DNA of 64,000 nucleotides from Stereocaulon alpinum (Eukaryota > Ascomycota > Lecanoromycetes > Lecanorales > Stereocaulaceae), in assembly GCA_018257865.1 (NCBI GenBank), contig JAEUBA010000001.1, positions 124,001-188,000 on the forward strand, read 5' to 3'. The notes beneath the pieces are model-generated. The model searched no databases. It saw only the letters and a program-made list of their open reading frames with translations, and was not told the origin of the DNA. This document shows, piece by piece, positions 47,347 to 57,856 of this stretch (its first letter is position 1; each line of letters opens with the position of its first letter). Made by a program: the position numbers and the translations under genes.

Positions 47347-48855
47347 ATGGTGAGAATAGCTCCAAATATCACCTACATGTGCGCCTTGGCACTGACAGAT
47401 CTACTAGGCCACCTCAACGACTGTCTCCAATACGGAGAATGTGAGTCTACAGCACTTCCTGGTATGGGCGAGCTGATTGCTGACTCTAACGCCAGCTCAT
47501 GAAATACCTCGACCTCCCTCAAAAAGGCTTTTGTATGGCCGAGTATATCTGGATCGATGGCATGAACGGCGTTCGCTCAAAAACAAAGGTTCGTAGATCA
47601 TCATAGCCCCCACGTCATCCACAGCCTCAGTGCACCGTCCTTCCGGGTTTTGGGCGGTGTCAACGAAGCGCTCTTATCGGACGAGCGGACAACAAGATAA
47701 GCCTTGGCCCGGACCTCAACGTTTCTTTTCTTAGAGCTGCGGGCGAACACTTTGTACGAATGCTAATTTTGGCTGCCGATAGACTCTCGATAAGAAATGC
47801 ACAGATGTCAAGGAGCTCTCAGAATGGAACTTTGACGGCTCGTCTTGCGGTCAAGCTCCAGGCGACAACTCAGATGTCTATCTCCGTCCCGTCAGAATCT
47901 TCCCCGACCCCTTCCGTCGAGGTGACAATATCCTCGTCCTGTGCGAGTGCTGGGATCACGATGGGACCCCCAACAAATTCAACTACCGCCATGACTGTGC
48001 CCGACTGATGGAGGCCAATGCCAAACAAGAACCATGGTTCGGTCTTGAGCAAGAATACACCCTACTCGGTCTCGATGGTAGGCCATATGGCTGGCCAAAG
48101 ATGGGTTTCCCCGCCCCCCAAGGACCATACTACTGCGGTGTCGGCACCGGCAAGGTCTACTGCAGAGATATCGTTGAAGCCCACTACAAGGCGTGTTTGT
48201 TCGCCGGTGTGAAGATTGCTGGCATCAATGCGGAAGTTATGCCCGCTCAATGGGAATTCCAAGTCGGCCCTTGTGAGGGTATCGATTGTACGTCAGACCT
48301 TGTGCTCCTTCTACAGAGCATAGACTAATCCCTACATAGTGGGTGATCAGCTCTGGATGGCCCGTTTCTTACTTCACCGCGTCGCCGAAGAATTCGGCGT
48401 TGTCATCACTTTCGCTCCCAAGCCAATCCCGGGCGACTGGAACGGTGCCGGTCTCCACACCAACGTCTCGACAAAGGAAATGCGTTTGGATGGTGGGCTC
48501 AAGGCTATCGAGGCTGTTATGGGCAAGCTCGAGAAGCGTCATGTGGAGCATATCGCCGTCTACGGTGAGGGTAACGCTGAGCGAATGACTGGCCAGCATG
48601 AGACTGCGAGTATGGACAAGTTCAACTGGGGCATTGCGGACCGTGGTGCCAGTGTCCGAATCCCAAGACAATGTGCTGCGGCGGGCAAGGGATACTTTGA
48701 GGACAGGAGACCCGCCTCGAACGCGGATCCTTACCAAATCACAGGCATGATGATGGAGACTGTAAGTTGCTCCCGCCCAGTTCTGTGCTCACGGGTACTA
48801 ATGCGGCTTCCTACAGATGTTCGGCGGCTTGCCAGATGAGAAGATGCAGAAGTAG
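47347..48855 (+). CDS. GLN1: Glutamine synthetase
   Basis: A 364-residue cytosolic enzyme that makes glutamine from glutamate, ammonia and ATP, the central step of ammonium assimilation. Exons are 47347-47349, 47408-47440, 47496-47588, 47783-48287, 48340-48761 and 48817-48855. Family motifs are present: WNFDGSSCGQAPGDNSDVYL (substrate-binding signature), FGLEQEYTL, NAEVMPAQWEFQVGP (metal and ATP site) and NGAGLHTNVSTKEMR. Length equals the eukaryotic GSII type. The first coding exon is only the ATG: a GTGAG donor follows it directly, and the protein continues at ATSTTVSNTEN. Intron 3 is long for this locus (194 nt). Confidence 0.95.
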
Positions 48856-49364
48856 GAGAGGAATTAATACCCGAAGAAGGAATTGGCTGTCACAATATCA
48901 AATTTTAGGATGCTTTGTATGGGACTTTTTGCAGGGACTCGGCTTGTAGCGTGCAGAAAGTACCATGTAGAGCATGCATTCGGCATTGGTAGCTAGTCAT
49001 ATCAACAAGCTATCTAAAGACTACATCTTCACAAACATCGTAAAAGCAAGCTGACTTTATAGCCTTCGTACACTGTATGGGGTTCAAGGAACCGTTGACG
49101 CCAATGCCACTCTTATATCTTGCGGCTATCAACTCACAAAACCACAATTTCTTACGCGTCAAACCTATTAAACCGTCGTAAACTCATCACCGCCCAACGC
49201 TCACCACCGTCCCTACCCACGACAAACTAACCAACGCGCTAAGACAAGGCTCCCAACTACCTAACCCACAACCTCTCCAATCCTCACCCACCAACGCCCT
49301 AACCAACAATGCCCGCACAACTCCACAAACCTCAACCCCCTCAATCCCCATAACCCCCTCAAAA
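48856..49364. other. Intergenic region before MED1
   Basis: About 500 bp. From 49180 it becomes strongly C-rich on the plus strand, and this continues into the MED1 start. No gene is seen. Confidence 0.5.
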
Positions 49365-51695
49365 ATGGCAACACCAACATCCCACCCGCACCCCTCCCAT
49401 CCCAGCGCTCAAAAACCCCCCCCAGCACCCTCCACTTCGCACCTAACCCCCGCCTCCTCCCCGCCTTCCCACACAACAACAACCCGCTCAATACCCTCCC
49501 CCGCCTACACAACCACATCCACCGCTCTAAAAACACCCAAGACGCCGAACCGCCCGCTGCAACATGGTCATCACAGGAATGGGTCCGCGCATGTGCCTCA
49601 TAGTGGTGGGACGGGGGTTGGGACGCCGAGGGAAAGAGGGACGCCGAGGGGTGGAGCGGGGACGGGCACGGGCACGGGCACGGTGAGTGCGGTTGATAGT
49701 CCGGCGCAGGTTGTTGGGGTGGGGATGGGGGGGATGGGGATGGAACGGGGGCAGAGTTTTGGGGGTGCGAATGGGGGAGGGGTGGGTATGGGACTTGGCT
49801 TGACGCCGAGAATGGGGATGGGTATGGGGATGGGTATAGGGTCGGGGTCGGGTTTCACGCCTGTTGCTATGCAATTGACGGCTAGTCAGGCGGGTATTAG
49901 TGCTATTCTTGGAGCGCAGGATCAGGAGGAGGAGAGGAGGCGGAGGGTTGAGGGGATTGTGGGGTTGTTGGGGGGGAGGTGGGGGTTTGTGAGTCAGGAG
50001 GGGGTGAAGAGGGGGGCGAGGAGATTGGGGTTGGACTGTGAATGGGATGAGGGGATGGGGGATGGGGAGGGGGGGAGGACGCTGAATATTGCGGGGACGG
50101 GGGTTATTGTTGATGTGGAGTTTCGGGGGGAGGTGGTGGAGGGGGTGGTGTTGCAGTTCGAGGGGAGTGGGGAGAGTGTGAAAGAGGGGGCTGCTGCTGG
50201 GGCGGAGGTGCTGAGGAGGGATCTGAAGGGTGAGCAAGGATTGGGATATGTGGCTTTGGATTGCTTCGTGAACAACTTGGAGAGGCTGGCAACGATGGAT
50301 CGTTTGGGTGGTGGAGGGGTCAGCTGCTTTGATGCTGTGGATGGGCTTTACAGAAGTCTGGAGAAAGTCTTTACTTGGGAGACTGGAAAGGTCAAGGAGC
50401 TGAAGATTGCGTCTGTTGAACAGAATGTGCTATGCAGGCAGAGTGGACGGCCAAGACTGCATACCAATGGCCGAGTCGGGCTTTCACTTCAGTACTGGAT
50501 GGAGAGAAGGCTGTTGTCGAAGGAAGAACCAGGCCCAGAAGCAATGGACATCGATACAGCCCCCACAGTCGATGACGAGGACGACGAACCCTCAATCTGG
50601 TCAGCCATCATCGAATGTGAGGCATCCCCTGCCACCCTCTACACCTCAATTAAAGTCTCCAACGAATGGGTTTCCGAAGCTGTAGAGAAGCCCGCCCCAA
50701 CACAAGATAACGGCTTACCTATAGATGACTCGCCAATCGACTGGCAAGAACCTCCTCCAACACTTCTCGCTCCGGATTCTCCAAAGAATTCAATGGACCT
50801 CAACCGGGACCCATCTCTGACACATCCAAAGCTACCCGACGTCCGTTTCGTGGCTAGGTTCGAGCCCCCCGTCATTGTCCCTCTACAACTAGCCATCGAC
50901 ATTCACGAATCCGTCGGCTCGCCCCTAGCACAAGAATCACTCCTACCGACCACTTACGAGAACCTCCTCTTCGAAGACGTCGACGCCAGGAACCAGCTCT
51001 TACCCAACCCTCGCATCCTAGAAAAGAACATCACAACCTACAACCCAACAACAACCTCCTTCTCAACCCACAAACACAAATACACCCTCTTCACCCAACC
51101 CCAAGACTACGCCCGCGCAATAACCACCCTCCCCTTCACCCACCCGCGCCAAATACTCGCCCTCCTACCCACCCTCCGCCAATGGGCCCTAGCAGGCTCC
51201 CTCCTCCGCCGCAGCTTCGCACCTACAAGCTCAGACACCACCCCACCCATCTCAAACACCCACCCAAACGGCCCCACCACCAACAGTCACCCCACCCCAC
51301 CCCCCTTCCACTCCATAGAAGACGAACTCTCATCCTTCCTATCCACACCCCTCCCCTCCTCCCACAACACCTCCTCCTCCCCCAACAGCACCCTCGACAT
51401 CCAAATAACACTAACAACCCACCCCCTCCCCCGCCTAAGTCTGCATTTCCCAAACCCCCACCAACACGGAAAACTAGCAAGCATAGCCTTCAACATAAGC
51501 CTAAACGGCATCATCGACGGCGTGGACATTGATGACGGGAGACCAGCATGGCGCGGGCCCGGTGCTGAATTAACCAGCGCGCCAGCCGGGGCCGAAAGCA
51601 TCATTAGACAAAGGGAGCGTGTTCAGCGCGTATTAGAGATCAGCGAGGATGCAGGTATTGGCGTCGAGTGGGTTGTTGGGCGTGTGAAAGCCTAG
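49365..51695 (+). CDS. MED1: Mediator complex subunit 1
   Basis: A single-exon gene of 776 residues. After a low-complexity N-terminus (Thr/Pro-rich, then Gly/Met-rich to about residue 165) comes the MED1 domain (PF10744): EGIVGLLGGRWGFVSQEGV, RLGLDCEWDEG and IAGTGVIVDVEFRGEVVEGV are typical of fungal MED1. The C-terminal part is rich in Pro, Thr and Ser and ends in IGVEWVVGRVKA. MED1 belongs to the middle module of Mediator, which links activators to RNA polymerase II in the nucleus. Base composition switches sharply inside the gene: C-rich coding strand, then G-rich, then C-rich again. The family call rests on the ordered domain and is good. Confidence 0.82.
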   Translation: MATPTSHPHPSHPSAQKPPPAPSTSHLTPASSPPSHTTTTRSIPSPAYTTTSTALKTPKTPNRPLQHGHHRNGSAHVPHSGGTGVGTPRERGTPRGGAGTGTGTGTVSAVDSPAQVVGVGMGGMGMERGQSFGGANGGGVGMGLGLTPRMGMGMGMGIGSGSGFTPVAMQLTASQAGISAILGAQDQEEERRRRVEGIVGLLGGRWGFVSQEGVKRGARRLGLDCEWDEGMGDGEGGRTLNIAGTGVIVDVEFRGEVVEGVVLQFEGSGESVKEGAAAGAEVLRRDLKGEQGLGYVALDCFVNNLERLATMDRLGGGGVSCFDAVDGLYRSLEKVFTWETGKVKELKIASVEQNVLCRQSGRPRLHTNGRVGLSLQYWMERRLLSKEEPGPEAMDIDTAPTVDDEDDEPSIWSAIIECEASPATLYTSIKVSNEWVSEAVEKPAPTQDNGLPIDDSPIDWQEPPPTLLAPDSPKNSMDLNRDPSLTHPKLPDVRFVARFEPPVIVPLQLAIDIHESVGSPLAQESLLPTTYENLLFEDVDARNQLLPNPRILEKNITTYNPTTTSFSTHKHKYTLFTQPQDYARAITTLPFTHPRQILALLPTLRQWALAGSLLRRSFAPTSSDTTPPISNTHPNGPTTNSHPTPPPFHSIEDELSSFLSTPLPSSHNTSSSPNSTLDIQITLTTHPLPRLSLHFPNPHQHGKLASIAFNISLNGIIDGVDIDDGRPAWRGPGAELTSAPAGAESIIRQRERVQRVLEISEDAGIGVEWVVGRVKA
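49716..49739 (+). repeat. Dense G-run tract (potential G-quadruplex)
   Basis: Four runs of four or more G separated by one or two bases (GGGGTGGGGATGGG and onward) lie in the Gly/Met-rich part of MED1. Similar G runs continue to about 50240. Confidence 0.7.
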
Positions 51696-52282
51696 CAGTA
51701 GTAGTCACTGAATCCTTTGCGTCGTGCAGGGACGGATACTGTATTATTCAAATACCGCGAGCGCGCATGTAGGTATTTGTGGAGTTTTGTACGTAGATAC
51801 CCCTATTTCGTTGATGCATTTTTATCGGAAAGGTCTCCGTTTTTTTTTCTCTTCTCTGGAATTCTTTGTTGTGCTGGTATGGTATCTTGGTGGCTTTGGG
51901 ATAGGAAGGGGGAGGGTTGAGGTCTGCGTTGTGATGCGACGAAGTAGGATAGTAGTAAGATTTCAGCAACGAGTTTTTATGGGTTCCCCAGTCGCGTGAG
52001 CAGAACGCATGGCATCTACGTGCGCTCCGTGACCACGGTTAAGGCGTTAGCGATAGACGCTTTTACTGCTTACGGTGTGCTCTCCATCTCGGTTTTCATC
52101 AAGGGCAAGCAGGCAATGGCACACAACGGCACAAGAGGGTGGAAAACATCAGATATAGCCAAGAGTTGCGGCTCCGGGCCCTAAAACCTATTCATAATGA
52201 ACGTATTGCAGCTCTTGCTCTACCAGGGGAATCGCTTTTCCTCCCTCAAATCAGAAAACGCCATAACCTGCCATCCTTGGCC
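51696..52282. other. Convergent intergenic region between MED1 and ORM
   Basis: About 590 bp shared by the two 3' ends. A T-run lies near 51840-51850. No gene is seen. Confidence 0.5.
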
Positions 52283-53022
52283 CTATCGATCCTCTGGGTC
52301 CCCTGAAAACAATGCCACTCGCATTCTATGACTCTGAAATACCAAGATTAGGTTCAATTCATTGGAAAGGGAGGACTTTCGACTCACAAAAGGCAACTTT
52401 GGTATCACAACAGCCAACACAGCAAGGAAATTGATGGTGAAATACGTCAAGTCATAATGCGTGTAATGCGTGCTCAGTAAGAACAGCACTATTGGCACGC
52501 TCAAGAGGAACTTCTTCGCGGGTGTGTACTGATCTCCATTATCGATTTGCTCCCACATGTTCAGATTGTCGTAGGCTCCTGCATTGAATTCGAACGGAAC
52601 GCCTCGGACCCAGTGAAACATCAGGTACGAAGCGAACATGTATGTGATATTGACAAAGGTCCATGAGGTTTCTTGTGAGACACCCGGTATGATGTCGAAA
52701 AGGATCTTGAGACCTATTATGCAGACAACATGTATTGCCCATGCGCCTGTGGGTGGAGAAATGTGTCAGCATACGATTCCAATACTTCGTCAACGGTTCA
52801 CTCTGCAATACCTCCAGAACAAATGTCCTGATGACAAAACCTCGTAGAGTCGCCTCAATCTCCCAGAACACAAGAAACGCGCGTACCTTTGGCATTGACC
52901 CAATTTGCGTTCAAGTTTGGTAAGGCTGACTGATCACTCATGTGTTCCATAGATTCCGGCGGCTCTTGATATAACAGGCTACTAGAGCGCCTTCTCCTAC
53001 TGCCCTTCTTCCCATCATTCAT
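52283..53022 (-). CDS. ORM1: ORMDL family regulator of serine palmitoyltransferase
   Basis: A 181-residue ER membrane protein that restrains serine palmitoyltransferase and thereby sphingolipid synthesis (established for Orm1/2). Exons are 52887-53022, 52388-52746 and 52283-52333. The family signature is nearly complete: NANWVNAKG across intron 1, DIIPGVSQETSWTFVNITYM, FHWVRGVPFEFNAGAYDN, MWEQIDNGDQYTPAKKFL and LLSTHYTHYDL, then SHRMRVALFSGD. A Ser/Arg-rich N-terminus (GSRRRRSSSLL) contains plausible phosphorylation sites as in yeast Orm proteins. The ATG at 53022 is the first in frame; the open frame upstream has no ATG. Intron 1 is 140 nt. Confidence 0.95.
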
Positions 53023-53754
53023 CTTCGGATCTCCGGGTATTTTAAGAGAGGGAGCAGATTTAGTATTAGGAGTAAAGGCGAGCGTCCGGGGGACTAGTAG
53101 AGGAGACACGATGGCGGTTGCTGGGGTCTATGGTGGATGCACGAGGTAATGGCTTTGGATGGGTAGAATGGTATAGCGAGTGGGGGTTCGGGCTGGAAGT
53201 TCGTTAGCTCTGAGAAATTAAGAGTCACTTGTGTTGCTTGAGGTGGAGCAACACTCGTGTTATGGTAGGATACTGATTGCTCTATAAGTGGCCACAATAC
53301 CAGCAAGCTTGCACGAATATAACGGGTTTGCTTACTGTTGGGGTACGAACTGCCTTCTTTAGATATAGAGCATAGTTCTATCGTACGAGGAATTGGTAGA
53401 ACGAGCGTCTATGTCTCTGAGCAAGTCAAGAATGCAGATAGATACGTTGAAGAACTAAGCCGCGTAATGGGTATGATGACTGATTAGAAGGGAGACTCTA
53501 GAGCAATGTTGGGTAGGGCAGTTGCCGTTCTGACGTGCAGTTCAATAAACGTTCTTGCCGCTGCAGCCAAGCTCGGCCGAACGATTGACCGGACCCTGCG
53601 CATGCCAAGGAATCTTCAGCGTCATGATTGGAGGGAAATATATCAACATTGGGGGATCGTTGACTAGGACATACGTTCACTACCTACAATAATGATTTCC
53701 CCTGCGCCAAAGGCAAAATCATAGGGCCCCTCCCTGGGGAGCTATGTCCACGGC
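53023..53754. other. Divergent promoter region between ORM and the zinc-knuckle gene
   Basis: About 730 bp between two outward-facing genes. Only small overlapping open frames are present; no gene is seen. Confidence 0.5.
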
Positions 53755-56210
53755 ATGGCTACCACCGCCAAGGACGAACACACAGACGGGGACACGGACT
53801 CGCGCACTGAAGTCAAATGTCCAGACCATGTGTACGCCACTGACGCCAAGAGCCCACAACTGACAGCGCCCACGGGAAACGAAGAAGCTAGAGACGAACA
53901 TTCTCACGGTGCTTCAGGAGATGACAAGCCTACAAACGAGGGACCTCGACCTCCAAGCACATCTGATATCGGGAAGGAGACGACTACAGCTGCGGCAGTC
54001 GCGAAAGATATTAGGGACAGTAAGAATGAGATCCCCAACGAAGAGAAACTCGATTCAGAAGGCTATAGACCGGTCGAAGACGGCAAAATCGATATTCGCA
54101 ACATAATAGACCCAACAGAACGAAAGATAGCACTGACAACTTGGAATGCTATCAGGAACACCAGAATTCGAACAAGCCTTCGCGGGCGTCATAACAAGGT
54201 CGAAGTAGACGAGGTCGGCGAATCTCAAAAGCAAGAACACACTAAGGACGGTGAGAAACCTCGGAAGGAACAACAGACTCCAAAATCCGACAAACTTCGG
54301 GAGGGTGAAATCCTACGGGAGAAAGGTGAGGTGAATTGGCTTACAACCTCTGCCTTTTGATATCCTAGGTAATGCTAATCAGATGCTCCATAGCTACTCG
54401 AATTGCGCTGGAGAGAATTGATGGCTGCCGTCGGCGGCTTTCCGCCATGAACCCACACGATGGGCCTGTCTCTGCGTACGAGTCGGCACAGCAGGAATTG
54501 CATGCCGCTGAAGTCGACTACAATTATTGCTTGTTTTACCCTCATAGAGCACCTTTTCTTTGGCCCCCTACTGCATCTGCCAGATCACACGGAAGGTTGC
54601 AAACGGCAGCTCAAGAGAAACGACAAAGGTTTTGGCAATTAACGGAGATATGCATGAAGAACGGTACTTTACATGAGCTGAGAGATGGCAGAATACTTGG
54701 CATCGACCATGTAGAGCTGAACGAGGAGAGGCGGCAACACCTGCCAGAAACATCGCGTCTCGAGCGAATTGATCTTGGAGAGAGCAAAGTGGCCGGGCTT
54801 AGCACCAGTGACTCAGAAGATACTAAGGGTGGGGTCCAAGGCAACAAAACCATTGACTACACACGTCAGACAGTTGTCGAAATGACTGGGAATATAGACG
54901 CCAACTCTATGACGAAGTTTCATACAGGCATAGCTGAGCGCCCAACAGAGTTGAACGACACAGATGACGAATCAATTGACAGCACAGAAAGCGATGGTGA
55001 TGTGATACTAAATTTACACGAGAGTGCGGCTGAATCCCAGGCAAGCACAAGTGAGATGAGCAACGGCCCTGCATCTGAGGACAATAATCTTGACTTGCAA
55101 AGTGAGTCTGAGGAAGGTGATGCCATGATGCAATACTCAAACTCAGAGCAAATCACTGCGCAGGAAATAGAGCACCAATCACAGCCAAGTGATTCAAATC
55201 GCAACGTATCCATCTTGGCTGAACTAAGCTCCCAGGATCTCATTGCCCAAGTGAAGTATTTCCATGTCACCAAAACTCCACGGGAGGTCGATCTCAATAC
55301 CCCTGTTAGATGCTTGGTGTGCGCACAACATGGGCACATGGCCGAAGTATGTGTATACCTGACCTGTACTGCTTGCGGAGCTTATAACCAGCACGTCACC
55401 CGGAATTGCCCGACCTCAGCAAAGTGTTCCAAGTGTCGGGAGCCAGGGCACGACAAACAGCACTGTCCTTACAAATTGAGAAACATAGCGCAAAGTGAGA
55501 TAATTTGTGACCTTTGCCAAGAGAATGGTCATGCCGAAGAGGATTGTGAGCTTATCTGGCGAACGTCTGGTCGGCCATGGGAATCCAAGTTTTCCGGCAA
55601 CAATGTGCGCCTCTCATGCTACGAATGCGGTCGTTCAGGACATTTGGGGAATAATTGCCCGACACGAAGGCCCGGGAAGTCCATGGGCACAAGTACTTGG
55701 GGTTCCGGTGGGGACCAAATGTCCATCAAGTCAAAAGGTGATGTGAGCATCAAAGGTAGAGCACAAAACCCAATCAATCTCGACGATACTGAAGATGAGC
55801 TTGCTTTCTTCCATCGTCCGAAAATCTCTGGGCCAGCACGTAAGGGACAGATTCGAATAAATGCAGCCCCTAAGAACCCTATGATCGAGCAACAAGTTCA
55901 TACAGGGTGGAAAGCTATCGACGAACCCGACAGCAATGGCAGAGGACCAGAAGCAGGAGATCCAAACCACCAAGACGACGATCGAGAGCATCCGCGTCCA
56001 CATAGCAGAAAAGGTCGAGGGCACAACTACTACACACCCAGTGACCGGCGCTCTGTTTCACCTGGTTACCGCGATCATGCACGAGACTACCGTGCCGACA
56101 GGTACCAACACCAAGCACCACCTGTGGGGAAGCGTGCTGCCAGAGGGGGAGAGCTATACCGACCTATGCCAAGCTCTGGCGATAAGGCATGGAGTCAGCA
56201 TCGACTGTAA
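53755..56210 (+). CDS. Zinc-knuckle RNA-binding protein, AIR1/AIR2-like (TRAMP complex)
   Basis: A 795-residue protein from exons 53755-54325 and 54394-56210. Five CCHC zinc knuckles lie close together in the C-terminal half: CLVCAQHGHMAEVC, CTACGAYNQHVTRNC, CSKCREPGHDKQHC, CDLCQENGHAEEDC and CYECGRSGHLGNNC. This number and spacing match the Air proteins, which bring RNA to the poly(A) polymerase of the nuclear TRAMP complex for exosome decay. The N-terminal half is acidic and disordered, with many Glu/Asp/Ser runs; the C-terminal tail is rich in Arg, Asp, Tyr and His. It is longer than yeast Air1/2 (about 350 residues), as usual in filamentous fungi. Other zinc-knuckle proteins are a weaker alternative. 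Confidence 0.82.
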
Positions 56211-56585
56211 GTTTTAAAAAAAGAATGTAAATTATCCGAACAGTGTTATCCTGGCATTTTAGCGAGGCGATTTACGGAACGAATGATGCGAAGATACCCA
56301 CTGCTTTTACGCTATCACAGAGAGAGGCTACAGACATTGTATGCTAGAAATGATAGATTAGCTTTTGATGACCTTGTATCATACATATGCACATGCGACG
56401 CTGCAGCATCCACTGGCAGAAGAGATGAATCGCGAGGCTGCAAGATCGTCCTCTCCAAAGATGTCCTCTCCAAAAGGAACATTCTGCTAACTTCCAACGG
56501 CAGCACCTCTGACCTCGTCTTTATTTGCGCCAACTGCTTTCACGAACCTCTAGAGACTCCGCCGATCTGGCGATTCCTCCTCAAC
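56211..56585. other. Short intergenic region
   Basis: About 375 bp between two plus-strand genes. It contains an open frame in phase with the U1-C start (from about 56283), which I consider accidental. Confidence 0.4.
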
Positions 56586-57525
56586 ATGCCTAAATATAAG
56601 TTGCCCCGTCTACCGGTCTCCAAACCGCCTCACTAACAGCTATGCACTCTTTTGTAGGCTCTCCGCTCACTGCTCTCGCATTTCCCTCAATATCGCGTCC
56701 TAACCCTGCCGATCGTAGGTGACTACTGCGATGTCTACCTCACCCACGACTCAATGTCCGTCCGCAAAGCGCATAACAGCGGTCGTAATCATGAGCGCAA
56801 CGTACTAGACTACTACCAACGTACGCCTCTACCTACCACTCTTACTTTCCCTCAAGCCAGAAGCTATACTGAATGCCCGAACGCAGAAATCGGACACGAA
56901 AAAGCACAATCAGTAATCGACTCCATCACATCCTCCTACGCAGCCGAAGGCCAAGCTGGCGCAAATCCCATGCTCGCTCCACAAGGCGGTCCCCCAATGG
57001 GCGGGCAGGGTTTCCCTCCTCCGCCGTTTGGGTTTCCTGGTACGGCTCTCTACATCCCACCGCTACCTCTCTATTGAAATAGCTATGTCCCTCGAGTCCT
57101 TGATGCTGACTATTCACCAGGCGGCATGCCACCCCCACCCTTCGGCCTCCCAGGCGCCCCACAAGGCGGTCCACCACCAGGCTTCATACCACGTACGTTC
57201 TCCCCTCGTTTTCCCCCTCCCCTCCCCTCCCCTCCCCTTTTCCCCCTCACTACCCACTCTACACCCTCACTAACAAAACCCAGCACCCAGCGGCCGCGGC
57301 ATGCCCCCCTTCCCCTTCCCACCCTCCGGCTCACCCCCTAACGGCGGTCCACCACTGAACATGCCTTTCCCACCTCCGGGCGGTATGCCGCCTAATTTCC
57401 AGGGATTCCCGCCGCCTATGGGCGTTGGAGGTGGAGGTGGGGGGATGAGTCCGCCGCCGAATATGCAAGGGGGATTTGGGGCGCCGCAGGGGCAGGGGCA
57501 GGGGGGGTTTGGGGGTGGGCGATGA
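56586..57525 (+). CDS. YHC1: U1 snRNP-specific protein C
   Basis: This component of the U1 snRNP recognises the 5' splice site. Exons 2-5 are clear: 56719-56820, 56887-57039, 57121-57192 and 57284-57525. Exon 2 carries the U1-type zinc finger (DYCDVYLTHDSMSVRKAHNS, GRNHERNVLDYY). The rest is Gly/Pro/Met-rich, as in fungal U1-C, and ends FGGGR. Exon 1 starts ATGCCTAAATAT (MPKY), matching the family's MPKY/F start. Its donor is the problem: the first zinc cysteine needs a T directly before the GT that opens exon 2, but the only canonical phase-1 donor (after 56607) gives Arg instead. About 195 residues are expected. Intron 4 has a repeated CTCCC pyrimidine tract. Confidence 0.88.
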
Positions 57526-57856
57526 GCGGACGGGAGTTGAAGGATGGAGGTTTGGGAGGACTGGGGAGGAGGTGTGGAGGTTGGTGGAGATGAAACCAGA
57601 GGCTCGTTGCCTAAGTCTGATACGAGACTACTGGAGACTTGGGAGGCCCTGATGGCTATGCCAGACGGAAAAAGTCAATTTACGCTACATAGTGAGAGCG
57701 GAGGTAACGCTTCAATGCATAGCGAGCAGGCGCAGAGACAACTCGGCAATTGAAGATACCAAAAATTCATAGCTAGCTTGATTCTGCTACAAAGTGCATA
57801 AAGGCTCCCGCCAAAAAGTCCCATTCTCTCACTGTCGCTCTTGTTCTAACCATTCA
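57526..57856. other. Convergent intergenic region
   Basis: About 330 bp between U1-C (plus) and the calponin-domain gene (minus). No gene is seen. Confidence 0.5.

Noticed and set aside
49527..50237. 236-codon open frame antisense to MED1
   Set aside because: It is a by-product of the G-rich coding strand (read as Pro/His-rich protein on the other strand) and overlaps a well-supported domain.
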